DNA of 64,000 nucleotides, from NCBI RefSeq assembly GCF_008312935.1, contig NZ_VSZO01000053.1:496001-560000 (forward strand). The letters are read 5' to 3'. The DNA comes from Roseiconus lacunae. Its GTDB lineage: Bacteria > Planctomycetota > Planctomycetia > Pirellulales > Pirellulaceae. The notes under the pieces were generated by a model. It was not told the DNA's origin and ran no database searches. It was given only the letters and a program-made list of their open reading frames with translations. The position numbers were made by a program, and so were the translations under genes. This document shows positions 44,361-53,706 of this stretch, in pieces; position 1 is the first letter of the stretch, and every line of letters begins with the position of its first letter.

Positions 44361-44866
44361 CGGACTCTTGTGGGCGAACGCGGCTCAGTCACTCCAGAAT
44401 TGGGAATCCGGGGCAAACTTAGAAGCAAGTGCGGAACGCATGCAGCCTACGAGGACCCGATAAACCATAGCGACCCTGGATCATGATGCGTTAAGGCGAA
44501 TCAATATTCGCATGTGTGAAGTGATCTCTCGCAAACAATAGCTTGCTTGATTCAGAACTTTCCGACGCGGACGGGCTGTTGATTGGATTCGGAGCGTGCT
44601 GATTACAATTGACCTATCGAACAGCCCCGTGAAGATAGATGCCAATGTTGCTTAACCAGAAGAGGGGCTTCAGGCAATCAAGTCTTTTTCGATTGTCCAG
44701 CGTTAGGCGCATCACTCATCAAAACCAGTCACGCCACCTAATCGATTGCCATCTCGCCCCCCTTTTTTAGGCGATCGCTTGGCAAAGTCTATACACTTTC
44801 GAGTACACTTTCATTCTATGCCTCGTGCGCATTTTCTTGTTTCTGAATTCTCGGAGAACATTTGTT
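44361..44866. other. 506-bp intergenic region upstream of the DUF1559 gene
   Basis: No gene is seen. Close to the gene is a 9-bp direct repeat (TACACTTTC at 44792-44800 and 44804-44812), which overlaps a possible promoter. Confidence 0.4.
44779..44812 (+). promoter_or_regulatory. candidate promoter with TACACTTTC direct repeat
   Basis: TTGGCA at 44779-44784 and TACACT at 44804-44809 form a weak -35/-10 pair (19-bp spacing) 55 bp upstream of the DUF1559 start. TACACTTTC is repeated with a 12-bp period. Confidence 0.3.
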
Positions 44867-46132
44867 ATGGAGCGACGTCAATCGCGCCGGCTAGGTTTCA
44901 CGCTCGTGGAACTATTAGTCGTAATCGCAATTATCGGTATCCTTGTCGGACTGCTGCTGCCCGCAGTTCAAGCAGCTCGTGAAGCTGCCCGACGCATGAG
45001 CTGCAGTAATAACTTCAAGCAGCTTGGACTGGCAGTTCACAATTATCACAGTGCTTACAAGCAACTTCCGATTCATGGTGCCGGTACCGGCAGTCCAGGT
45101 GGCGGTGCCGCTCCATTCGGCAGCACTGATGCCACGACGAATTGGTGGACCAACTACGGTGACTCGAACGCTTGGCGTTTGAGCGCGCTCGTTGGCCTGA
45201 CGCCGTTCATGGAGCAGCAAGGTTTGTGGGACGAGATCAGCAATCCAAGCTTGATCAACGCCCTCGATCCAGACAATTTGCTCGGCACACCGTGGCCGGC
45301 GATGGGGCCGACGATGCAGTTCCTCCAGTATCGCCCCTGGGTTACCGAACTTCCTATGTTGCGATGCCCAAGTGATCCCGGTGTCGGTCTGCCCGCCCAA
45401 GGTCGAACAAACTATGCCGCTTGCATGGGTGACTCGATGTGGTGGTCGGTACGTGGACCTAAGATTCACCGCGAGAACAAAGGCGGTGAAAAAGTCGGTG
45501 ACGATGCTGGTTGGGCGATCAACTCCAACGCCGCCGACCGTGGCGTTTTTGTACCGCACCAATCTGCCAAGTTCCGCGACATTCTCGACGGCCTATCAAA
45601 CACGATCATGATGGGTGAGATCGTCACCGACTTGGGTGACCGAGACGTCCGTGGAACCCAGACGAACAACCCGGAAGGCAACCCTCCCGATGACGTTCGT
45701 GACAACCCGAACTGGTGCCAGGAGCAACCCGATCAGATCGATCCGGAACGTCCAGGGTTCTGGCAAGCCGGACACGCGTTGGGCGGCAACAACAATGGCC
45801 GTGGTTACAAGTGGGCTGACTTCCGGCCCAACTTCTGCGGGGTGCATACGATCCATGGACCGAACGCACCTATTTGTGGCGGTAACAATACCGGCCAGAC
45901 TGGAATGTTCCCACCATCAAGCCGTCACCAAGGCGGTTGCCACGTGCTGATGGGTGACGGTGCGGTTGTCTTCTTGACCGATTCGATCGAAGCCGGCGAT
46001 CCGCGGGCCACGATGGTCTATCGTGAAGGAACCGGCAACGCCGCGCCAGGTAGCCCTAGTCCATACGGTTTGTGGGGAGCCTTGGGAACGAAGGCCAGCC
46101 GCGAAGTGATCGAAGAACAGCTCAATCAGTAA
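44867..46132 (+). CDS. DUF1559 pseudopilin-like protein
   Basis: 421-aa protein with a type IV pilin/general-secretion prepilin leader (LGFTLVELLVVIAIIGILVG: Gly before Phe as prepilin-peptidase cut, Glu at +5). The DUF1559 body follows (AVQAAREAARRMSCSNNFKQ, GLAVHNYHSAYK) and the C-terminal HVLMGDGAVVFLTDSI is the H-x-DG end motif. These proteins are multiplied in planctomycete genomes; their assembly and role are unclear. The ATG at 44867 is preceded by GGAG (44853-44856); the frame upstream to 44825 is not used. Confidence 0.93.
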   Translation: MERRQSRRLGFTLVELLVVIAIIGILVGLLLPAVQAAREAARRMSCSNNFKQLGLAVHNYHSAYKQLPIHGAGTGSPGGGAAPFGSTDATTNWWTNYGDSNAWRLSALVGLTPFMEQQGLWDEISNPSLINALDPDNLLGTPWPAMGPTMQFLQYRPWVTELPMLRCPSDPGVGLPAQGRTNYAACMGDSMWWSVRGPKIHRENKGGEKVGDDAGWAINSNAADRGVFVPHQSAKFRDILDGLSNTIMMGEIVTDLGDRDVRGTQTNNPEGNPPDDVRDNPNWCQEQPDQIDPERPGFWQAGHALGGNNNGRGYKWADFRPNFCGVHTIHGPNAPICGGNNTGQTGMFPPSSRHQGGCHVLMGDGAVVFLTDSIEAGDPRATMVYREGTGNAAPGSPSPYGLWGALGTKASREVIEEQLNQ

Positions 46133-46161
46133 GCCGTAACACATCGCTAAATCAAATCTAG

Positions 46162-46199
46162 AATCTCGACTTCGGTTTCGAAGTCGAGATTTTTTTTTC
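46162..46199 (+). terminator. strong rho-independent terminator
   Basis: Perfect 13-bp stem (AATCTCGACTTCG / CGAAGTCGAGATT) with a GTTT loop and a run of eight or nine T. It ends the DUF1559 transcript, 30 nt past its stop. Confidence 0.92.
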
Positions 46200-46256
46200 C
46201 TCTTGAGGGAGCGCTGTTGTTGGTTCAGTCACTCTGCCCAAGCAAAGTTTGATGAC

Positions 46257-46433
46257 TTACAGATTGTCGCTCATTTCGCCCGATGCTGCCGCTTGCTCTG
46301 CAGCTTCTTCGGCTTGGTATTGCTCGATCGCCGATTGCTCGGCGTCTTCAACTGAATTCGATGGTGCGGACGAGCAACCGGTCAACACAACCGCGAACAA
46401 TGCCAGGCAGACCGTCATCAAAAGATTCTTCAT
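46257..46433 (-). CDS. small lipoprotein
   Basis: 58-aa protein: MKNLLMTVCLALFAVVLTGC is a signal peptide ending in a lipobox (L-T-G-C), followed by an acidic, A/E/Q-rich tail (EDAEQSAIEQYQAEEAAEQA) likely to be disordered or helical. The start at 46433 gives the complete signal; upstream in-frame codons to 46559 look non-coding. Small lipoproteins like this often accompany DUF1559 genes in planctomycetes (general impression). Function unknown. Confidence 0.75.
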   Translation of the reverse strand: MKNLLMTVCLALFAVVLTGCSSAPSNSVEDAEQSAIEQYQAEEAAEQAAASGEMSDNL

Positions 46434-46722
46434 TTCAGCGTCCAATTTGATAGTCATTGGGAGACATACGGAATCAAACGGGCAACGGAGGCTGCTCACG
46501 CGGTTTAGTGGAGTGAGGCAAACCATGTGCTTGTCGCTACAGACATGACGCGACGACACGTTTGATCAAACACGACGGATTATAGCCCATTGCGGATGAA
46601 CCGTCAGGTCTCGCAACGTGCTAATTCATCAAGGCTCCGTCCGCAATCAACGCGGCCCAAACCCTCTAACAAATTTCAATCTCGCTCATCGCCGACGGTC
46701 ATTCGCGGTGTTTGTTTGACGG

Positions 46723-46748
46723 AACCGTGGCTAATGCCATACGGCGGA
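46723..46748. repeat. dispersed repeat, single arm (copy 5)
   Basis: AACCGTGGCTAATGCCATAC matches one arm of the family. The opposite arm is not evident. It lies just beyond the 3' end of the thioredoxin-fold lipoprotein gene. Confidence 0.5.
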
Positions 46749-46776
46749 AGCGGAGAACGTTCTAAACCTCGCTCGA

Positions 46777-48456
46777 TCACTTGGCGAGAAGCTCCTTCAC
46801 GATCGATTCGAGTCGCATTCCAGAAAAATCGATCGCAGCTACTTTGCCTCCCCGATCGATCACTGCGACGAATGGCATCGATACCAGGCCGAATTCGGCT
46901 GCGATCGGGTTGGCTACTTCTCCATTTCCCGACGAGACACTTCGGAAATTTGGAAACGTGATTTGATTGGATGCAATGAACTCACGAACCGGTGCTTCGG
47001 CCGGGTCAAGATTCATGCCCACAATTGAAATTCGATCGGGGGCTGAAGACTGGACTTTTTGTAGTAGCGGCAATATCTGTAGTGAACCGGGGAACTGCAT
47101 GACCCAGAACGGCATCAAGACAATCTTGTCTTCGTAGTCCACCGGCGTGAGTGTTTGGTCGACCACGACGGGATAGTTTTCAAAGTCGAACGTTGTGCCG
47201 ATCACATCGCGTCGTGCCTGCATCGCTTCTTTTGCGGTCGCGACTTCTTTCGCGATCGTTGAGTCTTCGTCGGTAATGTTTTCCGAGAGTAAACGAAACG
47301 TTTCTTTCACGAAGTTGTCACGGCCAAAAACTTCCAAGTGGAGCGTCGCTTCCAAAAGGAACTGGACTGCAAAGATATCTGGCGAGTCGTTTAGTAATTC
47401 GTTGACGGCATCCGTCCATCGTTCAATCGCGACTTCGTCGTTGTCTAAGATGGCGTCGAGCAAACGGCGTGCGCGGTCGAATTTTGCGGTGCCTGCCGCG
47501 TCGGCGGCAATCTGGGAAATTGTCGGGTCGGTCGATTCGCCGTACAGGGTCAAGATCCGTTCTCGGACTTTTGCGGCTTGATCAATCATTCCATAATCAG
47601 CCAATGTCCGCCGCGCTTCGGCCAGCATCAAAACTGCGGGAATATCCGCTTGAGATTTCGGTTGCATTGAGTTGACCAGTTCAACCAATTCATCGGCAGC
47701 TTCGTCGCGTCCGCCTGCTAGTTCGTCGAGTGCGAAACCGATCAAGATGATCCGCGAATCACCAGCGACAGACGGGATCTCCGAATCGAGATTGGATTCG
47801 GCGAGTGTCTTCAAGGCCTTGGCACTCGGTAAGTCACCCATCGACGCAAGATGTGACAACGATTGCAATTGCCCGCGCAATCCGGCGATCTTTTGCGTCT
47901 CCGTCGCATCTGCATGGTTCTTCAGTTGTAGAGACCCTTCCAGTTTTTTTCGTGCAATCGCTTCAAGCATGCGACTGATTTCAACAGGATCTTTCAGTTG
48001 CGTTTTGCCCCGACCGACAGCTTCCATATCCAAATCGCAGTACTGCAGCCAATCAATCAACTCTTGGGGCGTAAAGTCTTGACGCAATTGACGGCGATTC
48101 AGGTCTCCCGCCAAATCGTCGTTCTGGTCATCGGTAGGGGCATTGGGAACATCGTCGGCAAGATGGAAGTTCAATCCCGGTGCAGGTTTTTGGCTAGTCA
48201 TTTCTTCCGCTTCACCTGGCGCCGGCGGCAATTCTTCGGCGCCGGGGTCGGACGGTGCGGAAGGACGCTTATTGGCGACGGCATCGAGCAAGCTGGGCTT
48301 TGTCGCAAGGTCTTGTGCGTTCGTGACGCCACCTACATCACCGGTATTGGTTTCAGGTTCCGAAATTGACTCTTCGTTGGGCTGTGAGCACCCCAAGCAG
48401 AGCATGGTGACAAAGAAGATCGCTGAAAAACCTGCGGGTTGGAAATGGCCAGACAT
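46777..48456 (-). CDS. thioredoxin-fold lipoprotein lacking the CxxC
   Basis: 559-aa lipoprotein: signal (FSAIFFVTMLCLGC) with lipobox at LCLGC, then a low-complexity P/E/D region, a helical middle (about 120-410) and a C-terminal TlpA/AhpC-like domain. The strand that usually ends in W-C-x-x-C reads VLMPFWVMQFPGSLQ, so both redox cysteines are missing. The fold otherwise matches (ISIVGMNLD..EAPVREFIA, FGLVSMPFVAVIDRGGKV with the cis-Pro). The start at 48456 places the signal at the N-terminus; the frame upstream to 48825 overlaps the divergent gene. It may bind rather than reduce partners. Confidence 0.85.
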   Translation of the reverse strand: MSGHFQPAGFSAIFFVTMLCLGCSQPNEESISEPETNTGDVGGVTNAQDLATKPSLLDAVANKRPSAPSDPGAEELPPAPGEAEEMTSQKPAPGLNFHLADDVPNAPTDDQNDDLAGDLNRRQLRQDFTPQELIDWLQYCDLDMEAVGRGKTQLKDPVEISRMLEAIARKKLEGSLQLKNHADATETQKIAGLRGQLQSLSHLASMGDLPSAKALKTLAESNLDSEIPSVAGDSRIILIGFALDELAGGRDEAADELVELVNSMQPKSQADIPAVLMLAEARRTLADYGMIDQAAKVRERILTLYGESTDPTISQIAADAAGTAKFDRARRLLDAILDNDEVAIERWTDAVNELLNDSPDIFAVQFLLEATLHLEVFGRDNFVKETFRLLSENITDEDSTIAKEVATAKEAMQARRDVIGTTFDFENYPVVVDQTLTPVDYEDKIVLMPFWVMQFPGSLQILPLLQKVQSSAPDRISIVGMNLDPAEAPVREFIASNQITFPNFRSVSSGNGEVANPIAAEFGLVSMPFVAVIDRGGKVAAIDFSGMRLESIVKELLAK

Positions 48457-48616
48457 GCCAATACCACTCGATCGAAAGGTGTGGGGACGACGGGACGGAA
48501 ACTCTGCATGACTATATCCGAACGATTGGCGGGAGACTGCGCCAGCTTCAACGCAAAAACGAGCCGTTGGCGGTCCGTCTTGACGCCGCGCCAGCAAACT
48601 CGCTATCGAACGATCG

Positions 48617-50437
48617 ATGGACCAGAGCCAAACCATTGCCGTGCAACGCCCCAATCGCTGGGACGAACCTCTCGATTCCGCAATGTCCGATGCGGACGTG
48701 GCATGGCTGCGCACTCGGTCGCCATTTAGCAAAATGGATCGTGCGGCGTTTCCTAAGGCGACCCCCCTGGATGGGATCCTCCGGTACGACTGTCGTCTCC
48801 ATCGCGTTGAGCCCGGCGAGATCATTGTCCGCGAGGGGGACTATGGAAATAGCGCGTTTTTGGTGATCACCGGAACCGTCCGTGCGATGATCGACTCGTT
48901 GCCCGAGAAACAATTGGGACGCGAGGCGACACGGATGATCGACTGGGTCGAAGCTCTGAAACGTTATCTGGGGCGTTCGCCGTTTCGAGAGAGTCGCACG
49001 GCAGAGCAAGTCAGCTTGAACGCGAACGATGATCGGTCCAGGTTGATTCGCGATATTGACGATCGACAGGCGGTGTTTCTGCAGGACACTGATGCAATCT
49101 TTGATCGCTACGACAACGTGGCTCTCGGTGCGGGCGAGTTGTTTGGCGAAGTGGCGGCTATGTACCGCTCTCCACGTTCGGCGAGTGTGATTGCGGAAAC
49201 CGAAGCTGCCCTTTTGGAGATACGGTGGCAAGGCCTACGTGTGCTTCGGCGAGATCGACAATTCGCCGATACCTTGGAAACGCACTACCGAAAGCACTGG
49301 TTGCCACTGCACTTACGTGAGATACCGTTGCTGCGTTTTCTGCCCGATGAGAACTTAGCGAAAGTAATCGAGGCGACACAACTCCGCTCGTACGGCAGAC
49401 TGGAATGGAATGCCGACTACAAAAAAACTCGCAAGCTGCCAGCAAACGAGCAAATCGCGAAAGAGCCTTTGGTTCTCGATCAAGGTCAATTCCCGACTGA
49501 GCTAATCGTGGTACGAAGCGGTTTCGGCCGAATGTGCATTCGACACGGGGCCGGCCACCAGACGACAGCCTACCTGGGGAAAGGTCATTTTTTCGGGCTC
49601 GAAGAAATGACTTACAACGCCTTTCGCCCCGAATCAATGCCGCCGATTCCATACCAGCACTCGCTTCATGCGGTTGGTTTTTTGGATGCGTTGGCAATCC
49701 CGGTCGAAACCTTTGCGACCGAGATTTTACCACACGTCCGTAAGAGCGAGCTTCCCGAAGTCGCCCGCCATTTAATCGGTAGCTCGTCGGCTTCGCCAAA
49801 AGAACGCAGGCGAAGTGGTCGCCGCGAGACACAGTCGGAATCCGAAGTTGCGACCAACCACCAGGATGTCTCACACGCCGCCGGCGCTTCGTTTGATTCA
49901 ACGAGCTTGCTAGAGTTTGTGGTCCAAAATCGATTCAACAACGGTCGTGACGCGATGGTCATCGACTTACACCGTTGCACTCGGTGCGACGACTGTGTTC
50001 GGGCGTGTGCTGACGTGCACGACAATAATCCGCGATTTGTCCGCCAAGGTGCTGTCCACGACCGATTGCAAATCGTTCAAGCCTGTATGCACTGTACAGA
50101 TCCGGTTTGCATGATCGGTTGCCCGACCGGCGCAATTGCGAGAGACATGAACACTGGTGTCGTTTCGATTCATGATTCGATTTGTGTTGGTTGCGGTGTT
50201 TGCTCGGCAGCCTGCCCGTATGAAAACATCGCCATGGTCGAAGTTAACGATAAGAAAGGGCGAGCCTATGTTGATCAGAAAACGGGCCGCCCGATCAAGA
50301 AGGCGACCAAGTGCGATCAGTGCAGCGGATTGCCCACCGGGCCGGCTTGCGTTGCGGCCTGTGCCCATGACGCAATTGCACGGATCGATCTTAGCGAGTC
50401 TGCCCCACTTACCGAATGGTTGGAGAAACGGAGTTGA
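48617..50437 (+). CDS. cyclic-nucleotide-binding / four-cluster ferredoxin fusion
   Basis: 606-aa cytoplasmic fusion. The first CNB domain (about 55-215) has VEPGEIIVREGDYGNSAFLV and a phosphate-binding-cassette-like GELFGEVAAMYRSPRSASV with the key Arg. A second, degenerate CNB region (about 240-390) lacks that Arg. The C-terminal part (about 440-590) is a DmsB/NrfC-type ferredoxin with sixteen Cys in four groups: C454-x2-C-x2-C-x3-C, CMHCTDPVCMIGCP, CVGCGVCSAACP and CDQCSGLPTGPACVAAC, hence four [4Fe-4S] clusters. This joins ligand sensing to electron transfer. It overlaps the next gene by 22 bp. Confidence 0.9.
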   Translation: MDQSQTIAVQRPNRWDEPLDSAMSDADVAWLRTRSPFSKMDRAAFPKATPLDGILRYDCRLHRVEPGEIIVREGDYGNSAFLVITGTVRAMIDSLPEKQLGREATRMIDWVEALKRYLGRSPFRESRTAEQVSLNANDDRSRLIRDIDDRQAVFLQDTDAIFDRYDNVALGAGELFGEVAAMYRSPRSASVIAETEAALLEIRWQGLRVLRRDRQFADTLETHYRKHWLPLHLREIPLLRFLPDENLAKVIEATQLRSYGRLEWNADYKKTRKLPANEQIAKEPLVLDQGQFPTELIVVRSGFGRMCIRHGAGHQTTAYLGKGHFFGLEEMTYNAFRPESMPPIPYQHSLHAVGFLDALAIPVETFATEILPHVRKSELPEVARHLIGSSSASPKERRRSGRRETQSESEVATNHQDVSHAAGASFDSTSLLEFVVQNRFNNGRDAMVIDLHRCTRCDDCVRACADVHDNNPRFVRQGAVHDRLQIVQACMHCTDPVCMIGCPTGAIARDMNTGVVSIHDSICVGCGVCSAACPYENIAMVEVNDKKGRAYVDQKTGRPIKKATKCDQCSGLPTGPACVAACAHDAIARIDLSESAPLTEWLEKRS

Positions 50438-51270
50438 TCAAAACACCGGTTCAACCGATTTCGTTTCGTCGTCGACGGAGCATCGCATTCGCGGTGACGA
50501 TCGCCGCCGTCGCGGTTGTTTACTTCGCGGCGGACTATGAGCGAAATCGATTGGGTGAACCCGATTTCGTGACCGGCTTCACCGTTTTCGGTGGCATCGC
50601 CGCGCTGATGTCATTGGGAGTCAGAAGACGGCTGACGTTTTTACCGTTGGGAAGTGTCAGCATGTGGACCCAGATTCATATCTACACCGGAGTGTTCACA
50701 ACGATCGTGTACCTGATGCATGTCCCCGCTCTCATTGGCGGGGGAATGTTCGAAGCTTTCCTGTCGGTGATCTTTTGCATGGTGTCGGCGAGTGGATTTT
50801 ATGGGCTTTACATCAGTCGAACGCTGCCAAAGCGTTTGACCAATGTCGGGAAAGAACACCGCTTTGACCGTATGCCTTGGACTCGAAATGAACTCGCCAA
50901 GATCGCCGAACAAACCTTTCAACAGATCAAGGAACCGACGGCGAAAGAGGTGATCGAGTCGTTTTATCGAACGACGCTAGTTCCCTTTTTCGGTGGCAAA
51001 CCGTCACTGGCGTATGTTCTGGTGCCGACGGGAAATCGACGACGTCAGCTAATTGGCGATCTTGGCAATCTACATCGCTACCTAGAACAGGAAGGACGAA
51101 GCGTCGCCGGCAAGTTCGCTGCGCTCGTTCGGCAGCGCGATGATTTGGACTACCAATTCGCACTACAGCTTCGATTGCGAGTCTGGATTGTCTTTCATGC
51201 GATTCTATCGTTCCTATTGTTGTTGTGCTCATTCATTCATTTGTTCATCGTGATTCACTTTGCCTGGTAA
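50416..51270 (+). CDS. membrane di-haem cytochrome b-like protein
   Basis: 284-aa inner-membrane protein with about five helices. Two helices carry paired histidines with the classic 13-residue spacing, H88/H102 (QIHIYTG...YLMHVP) and H261/H275 (FHAILSFLLLL...IH), matching two transmembrane b haems; H281 is extra. A cytoplasmic loop of about 120 residues links the two pairs. It should move electrons across the membrane between the ferredoxin fusion and the decahaem cytochrome. The ATG at 50416 is used; a TTG at 50434 that overlaps the upstream TGA is possible. Confidence 0.8.
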   Translation: MVGETELIKTPVQPISFRRRRSIAFAVTIAAVAVVYFAADYERNRLGEPDFVTGFTVFGGIAALMSLGVRRRLTFLPLGSVSMWTQIHIYTGVFTTIVYLMHVPALIGGGMFEAFLSVIFCMVSASGFYGLYISRTLPKRLTNVGKEHRFDRMPWTRNELAKIAEQTFQQIKEPTAKEVIESFYRTTLVPFFGGKPSLAYVLVPTGNRRRQLIGDLGNLHRYLEQEGRSVAGKFAALVRQRDDLDYQFALQLRLRVWIVFHAILSFLLLLCSFIHLFIVIHFAW

Positions 51271-51353
51271 CTCCAACCGAATGATGCGTCGTCAAGGCTT
51301 GAGTTTGACGAAGCAGCAGAATTTGTGTCTACCGCTCCGAGTGTTCTAATTTC

Positions 51354-53369
51354 ATGCGTGAAAACGAACTCCCAGTCACCCCGCCTCCAACAGACGATCG
51401 TCCCAATGATCGATGGTTGGTCGATGACGGGGGGAGCCAATCATTGACTTGGTTTGGTCAGCGAAGACGTTGGTATTGGGGGGGCAGTATTGGGTCGATC
51501 GCGTTGTGCCTGTCCGCGTTTTTCTTCGTGCCACCGGCGACACTGATCAAACCTGGAAAGTTGTCCGGACCTCACGCACAAATACTCTCAGGTTCGGTCG
51601 GTAATGAACGGTGTGCGGCATGTCATGACCGAGCGTCACTAGATTTTTCTTCTTGGTTTGGTCGCGATGTTCCGGGACATCAGGGAGTGCAGCAATCCGA
51701 TCGTTGCCTAACCTGTCACCACCGCACGATCGACGCGAACCTTGCTCGTTCGGCACATAACCTGCCTCGTTCGGTTCGAACGGAGCTGAGCGAAATCGTA
51801 CGAACTGCAATGGGAGATCACTCGGGCACCACGCCGAGAACACAAATTGATCAAGAAGATCTGGAGTGTAGTGTTTGCCATCAGGAGCACCATGGACTCG
51901 AAGGTGACTTGCTCGCCGTATCGGACCAGCAGTGCCAAGCTTGTCATACGATTCAATTTGGTCAGTTCGCGGATTCACATCCCGACTGGAGTCAATGGCC
52001 TTACGGTCGAGGCGGTTCGATTTCCTTCAACCACGCGACGCATCAAGGCAAGCATTTTCCCGGATGGCAAAGCGGCGCGGTGGCGTTCGATTGCAACCGA
52101 TGCCATCCCGACCAAGAGGCCGTTGCGGGGCTTCGAGCCAATCGTCATGGAGAATTGCTCAGGACGGTCTCCTTCGAGTCCGGATGTGCAACCTGTCATG
52201 AGCAATCGATGAAGGTCGCGTCAGCCGATGGAATTGAATTACTAGCAGTACCTTCCGTTTCAAAGGAAACCGCCATCGCGATTGGTGATTGGCCGCAGTC
52301 TGCAACTGGTTTTATCGACGGCCGAATATCACCCATGATGGAGTTGTTGCTTCGTGGTGATCCTAAAGTCGCCGATGCGCTTCGCCAAATCCCCGGTGGT
52401 GATTTGGCGAGATTGGATCCGATGTCCCTTCAATCAGAATCGTTGTCACGGATCATTGCCGAGGCAACCGCTCGACTGATCAACGACATTAGCAAGCTAG
52501 GACATCGTACATTGCGAAAACGCTTGTCAGTCTCCGGGATAACGACCTCGGCGCCCATGGATGCCCTCCTACGGACATTACCGGCGCAGTTCGTGCAAGC
52601 GGCACAGGAGCGATGGTTCGATACAAAGCAGGAACTCGGTGTCCAAGCCATTGAGTCTCCCCAAGCCAGCAGCGTTTTTAGACGCAAACGCATCCGTTTG
52701 GTTGCTGCCGACGGCGATGATCTCTTGGGGACTTCGCCGATCATCGGCGACCCTTTGAGCGATGATTCATTGCTCGGTGATTCCCTGCTCGATCACTCTC
52801 TTTCGGGGAGCGACGACGATCCCCTGGGAGCTTCAGCATTTGATCGAGCGTCGATTTCGGACATGAACGAATCGAATTACTCGAATGATCTATCAGCTGA
52901 CGGTGGCTGGTATCGTGATGATTTGACGTTGTCGATCCGTTACCGACCGACAATGCATGCCGATTTGGTACTTAAGGAACTGGTCGAGTTATTCAGTGGA
53001 TTGAGCGATAGCGACCCAGTCAAGACTCGTATGTTGTCTTTACCTGCGGTCGAAGCCTGTGTTCGCTGCCACCCTGGAGCGACACATTTACCTGCTTCCT
53101 GGGAGGCAACTCCGACGGTTGGTGGAAAACGAGATTTCACCAAATTTTCCCATCGTCCGCATCTGAATGTCTCCGCCCTTGGCCAGTGCACTCACTGCCA
53201 CCAAGTCGCGACATTGCCGACTGATCCAAGCGTCACGGCAAGTGGCGGTGGTTTAGCAACGTTCCCAGACTTCGCGCCCTTGGGGCAGCAAACATGTGCG
53301 GCCTGTCATCGCAAGAATGCCGCAAGCGATCGTTGTACGACGTGTCATCATTACCACATCGAGCATTAA
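51354..53369 (+). CDS. membrane-anchored decahaem cytochrome c
   Basis: 671-aa protein with a single N-terminal anchor (about 42-62; WYWGGSIGSIALCLSAFFF) and ten CxxCH motifs. Six lie at C87, C118, C172, C194, C247 and C278, and four at C569, C612, C648 and C661. The 290-residue gap between the groups has no haem and includes an acidic D/S/L-rich repetitive run (about 455-510; DPLSDDSLLGDSLLDHSL). Extra histidines (HQEHH, HHYHIEH) could be distal ligands. It is the last gene of the module, 83 bp after the cytochrome b gene. The electron acceptor is unknown. Confidence 0.9.
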   Translation: MRENELPVTPPPTDDRPNDRWLVDDGGSQSLTWFGQRRRWYWGGSIGSIALCLSAFFFVPPATLIKPGKLSGPHAQILSGSVGNERCAACHDRASLDFSSWFGRDVPGHQGVQQSDRCLTCHHRTIDANLARSAHNLPRSVRTELSEIVRTAMGDHSGTTPRTQIDQEDLECSVCHQEHHGLEGDLLAVSDQQCQACHTIQFGQFADSHPDWSQWPYGRGGSISFNHATHQGKHFPGWQSGAVAFDCNRCHPDQEAVAGLRANRHGELLRTVSFESGCATCHEQSMKVASADGIELLAVPSVSKETAIAIGDWPQSATGFIDGRISPMMELLLRGDPKVADALRQIPGGDLARLDPMSLQSESLSRIIAEATARLINDISKLGHRTLRKRLSVSGITTSAPMDALLRTLPAQFVQAAQERWFDTKQELGVQAIESPQASSVFRRKRIRLVAADGDDLLGTSPIIGDPLSDDSLLGDSLLDHSLSGSDDDPLGASAFDRASISDMNESNYSNDLSADGGWYRDDLTLSIRYRPTMHADLVLKELVELFSGLSDSDPVKTRMLSLPAVEACVRCHPGATHLPASWEATPTVGGKRDFTKFSHRPHLNVSALGQCTHCHQVATLPTDPSVTASGGGLATFPDFAPLGQQTCAACHRKNAASDRCTTCHHYHIEH

Positions 53370-53706
53370 CGCAGATACTGAGTTTGCGTTATCAGTCACG
53401 ATACTCGTCGACACATTTGGTCGGTCCTCAAAAACCCCCGAGTGACCTGGCCGATTCAATTGCGCATTCACGAGTGTTTGAACGAACACGGCTGAACGCT
53501 CGGCACACCGTACCAACGCAGGCCGTTGATTCGTCAATGCAATAGACTGCTTGCCGCATGCTTTGCGGTGGGACGAGCCAGTCGGTCGGGGTTGCCTTTG
53601 ATGTTAGGATTAGCCGCATGGCGTTAGCCACGGTTTCGGCGCAACAACCGGGGCTAATGCTCGTCGGCTAATGAATCGAACTGAAACACTCGATCGAGAC
53701 GGAGCA
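53370..53706. other. convergent intergenic region holding repeat copy 6
   Basis: Between the decahaem cytochrome and the RND pump. No gene is seen; the last part is repeat copy 6, whose end overlaps the pump's stop codon. Confidence 0.5.

Noticed and set aside
49158-49901. 247-codon minus-strand frame in the CNB-ferredoxin gene
   Set aside because: Shadow of a strongly supported gene; arginine-rich with no motif.
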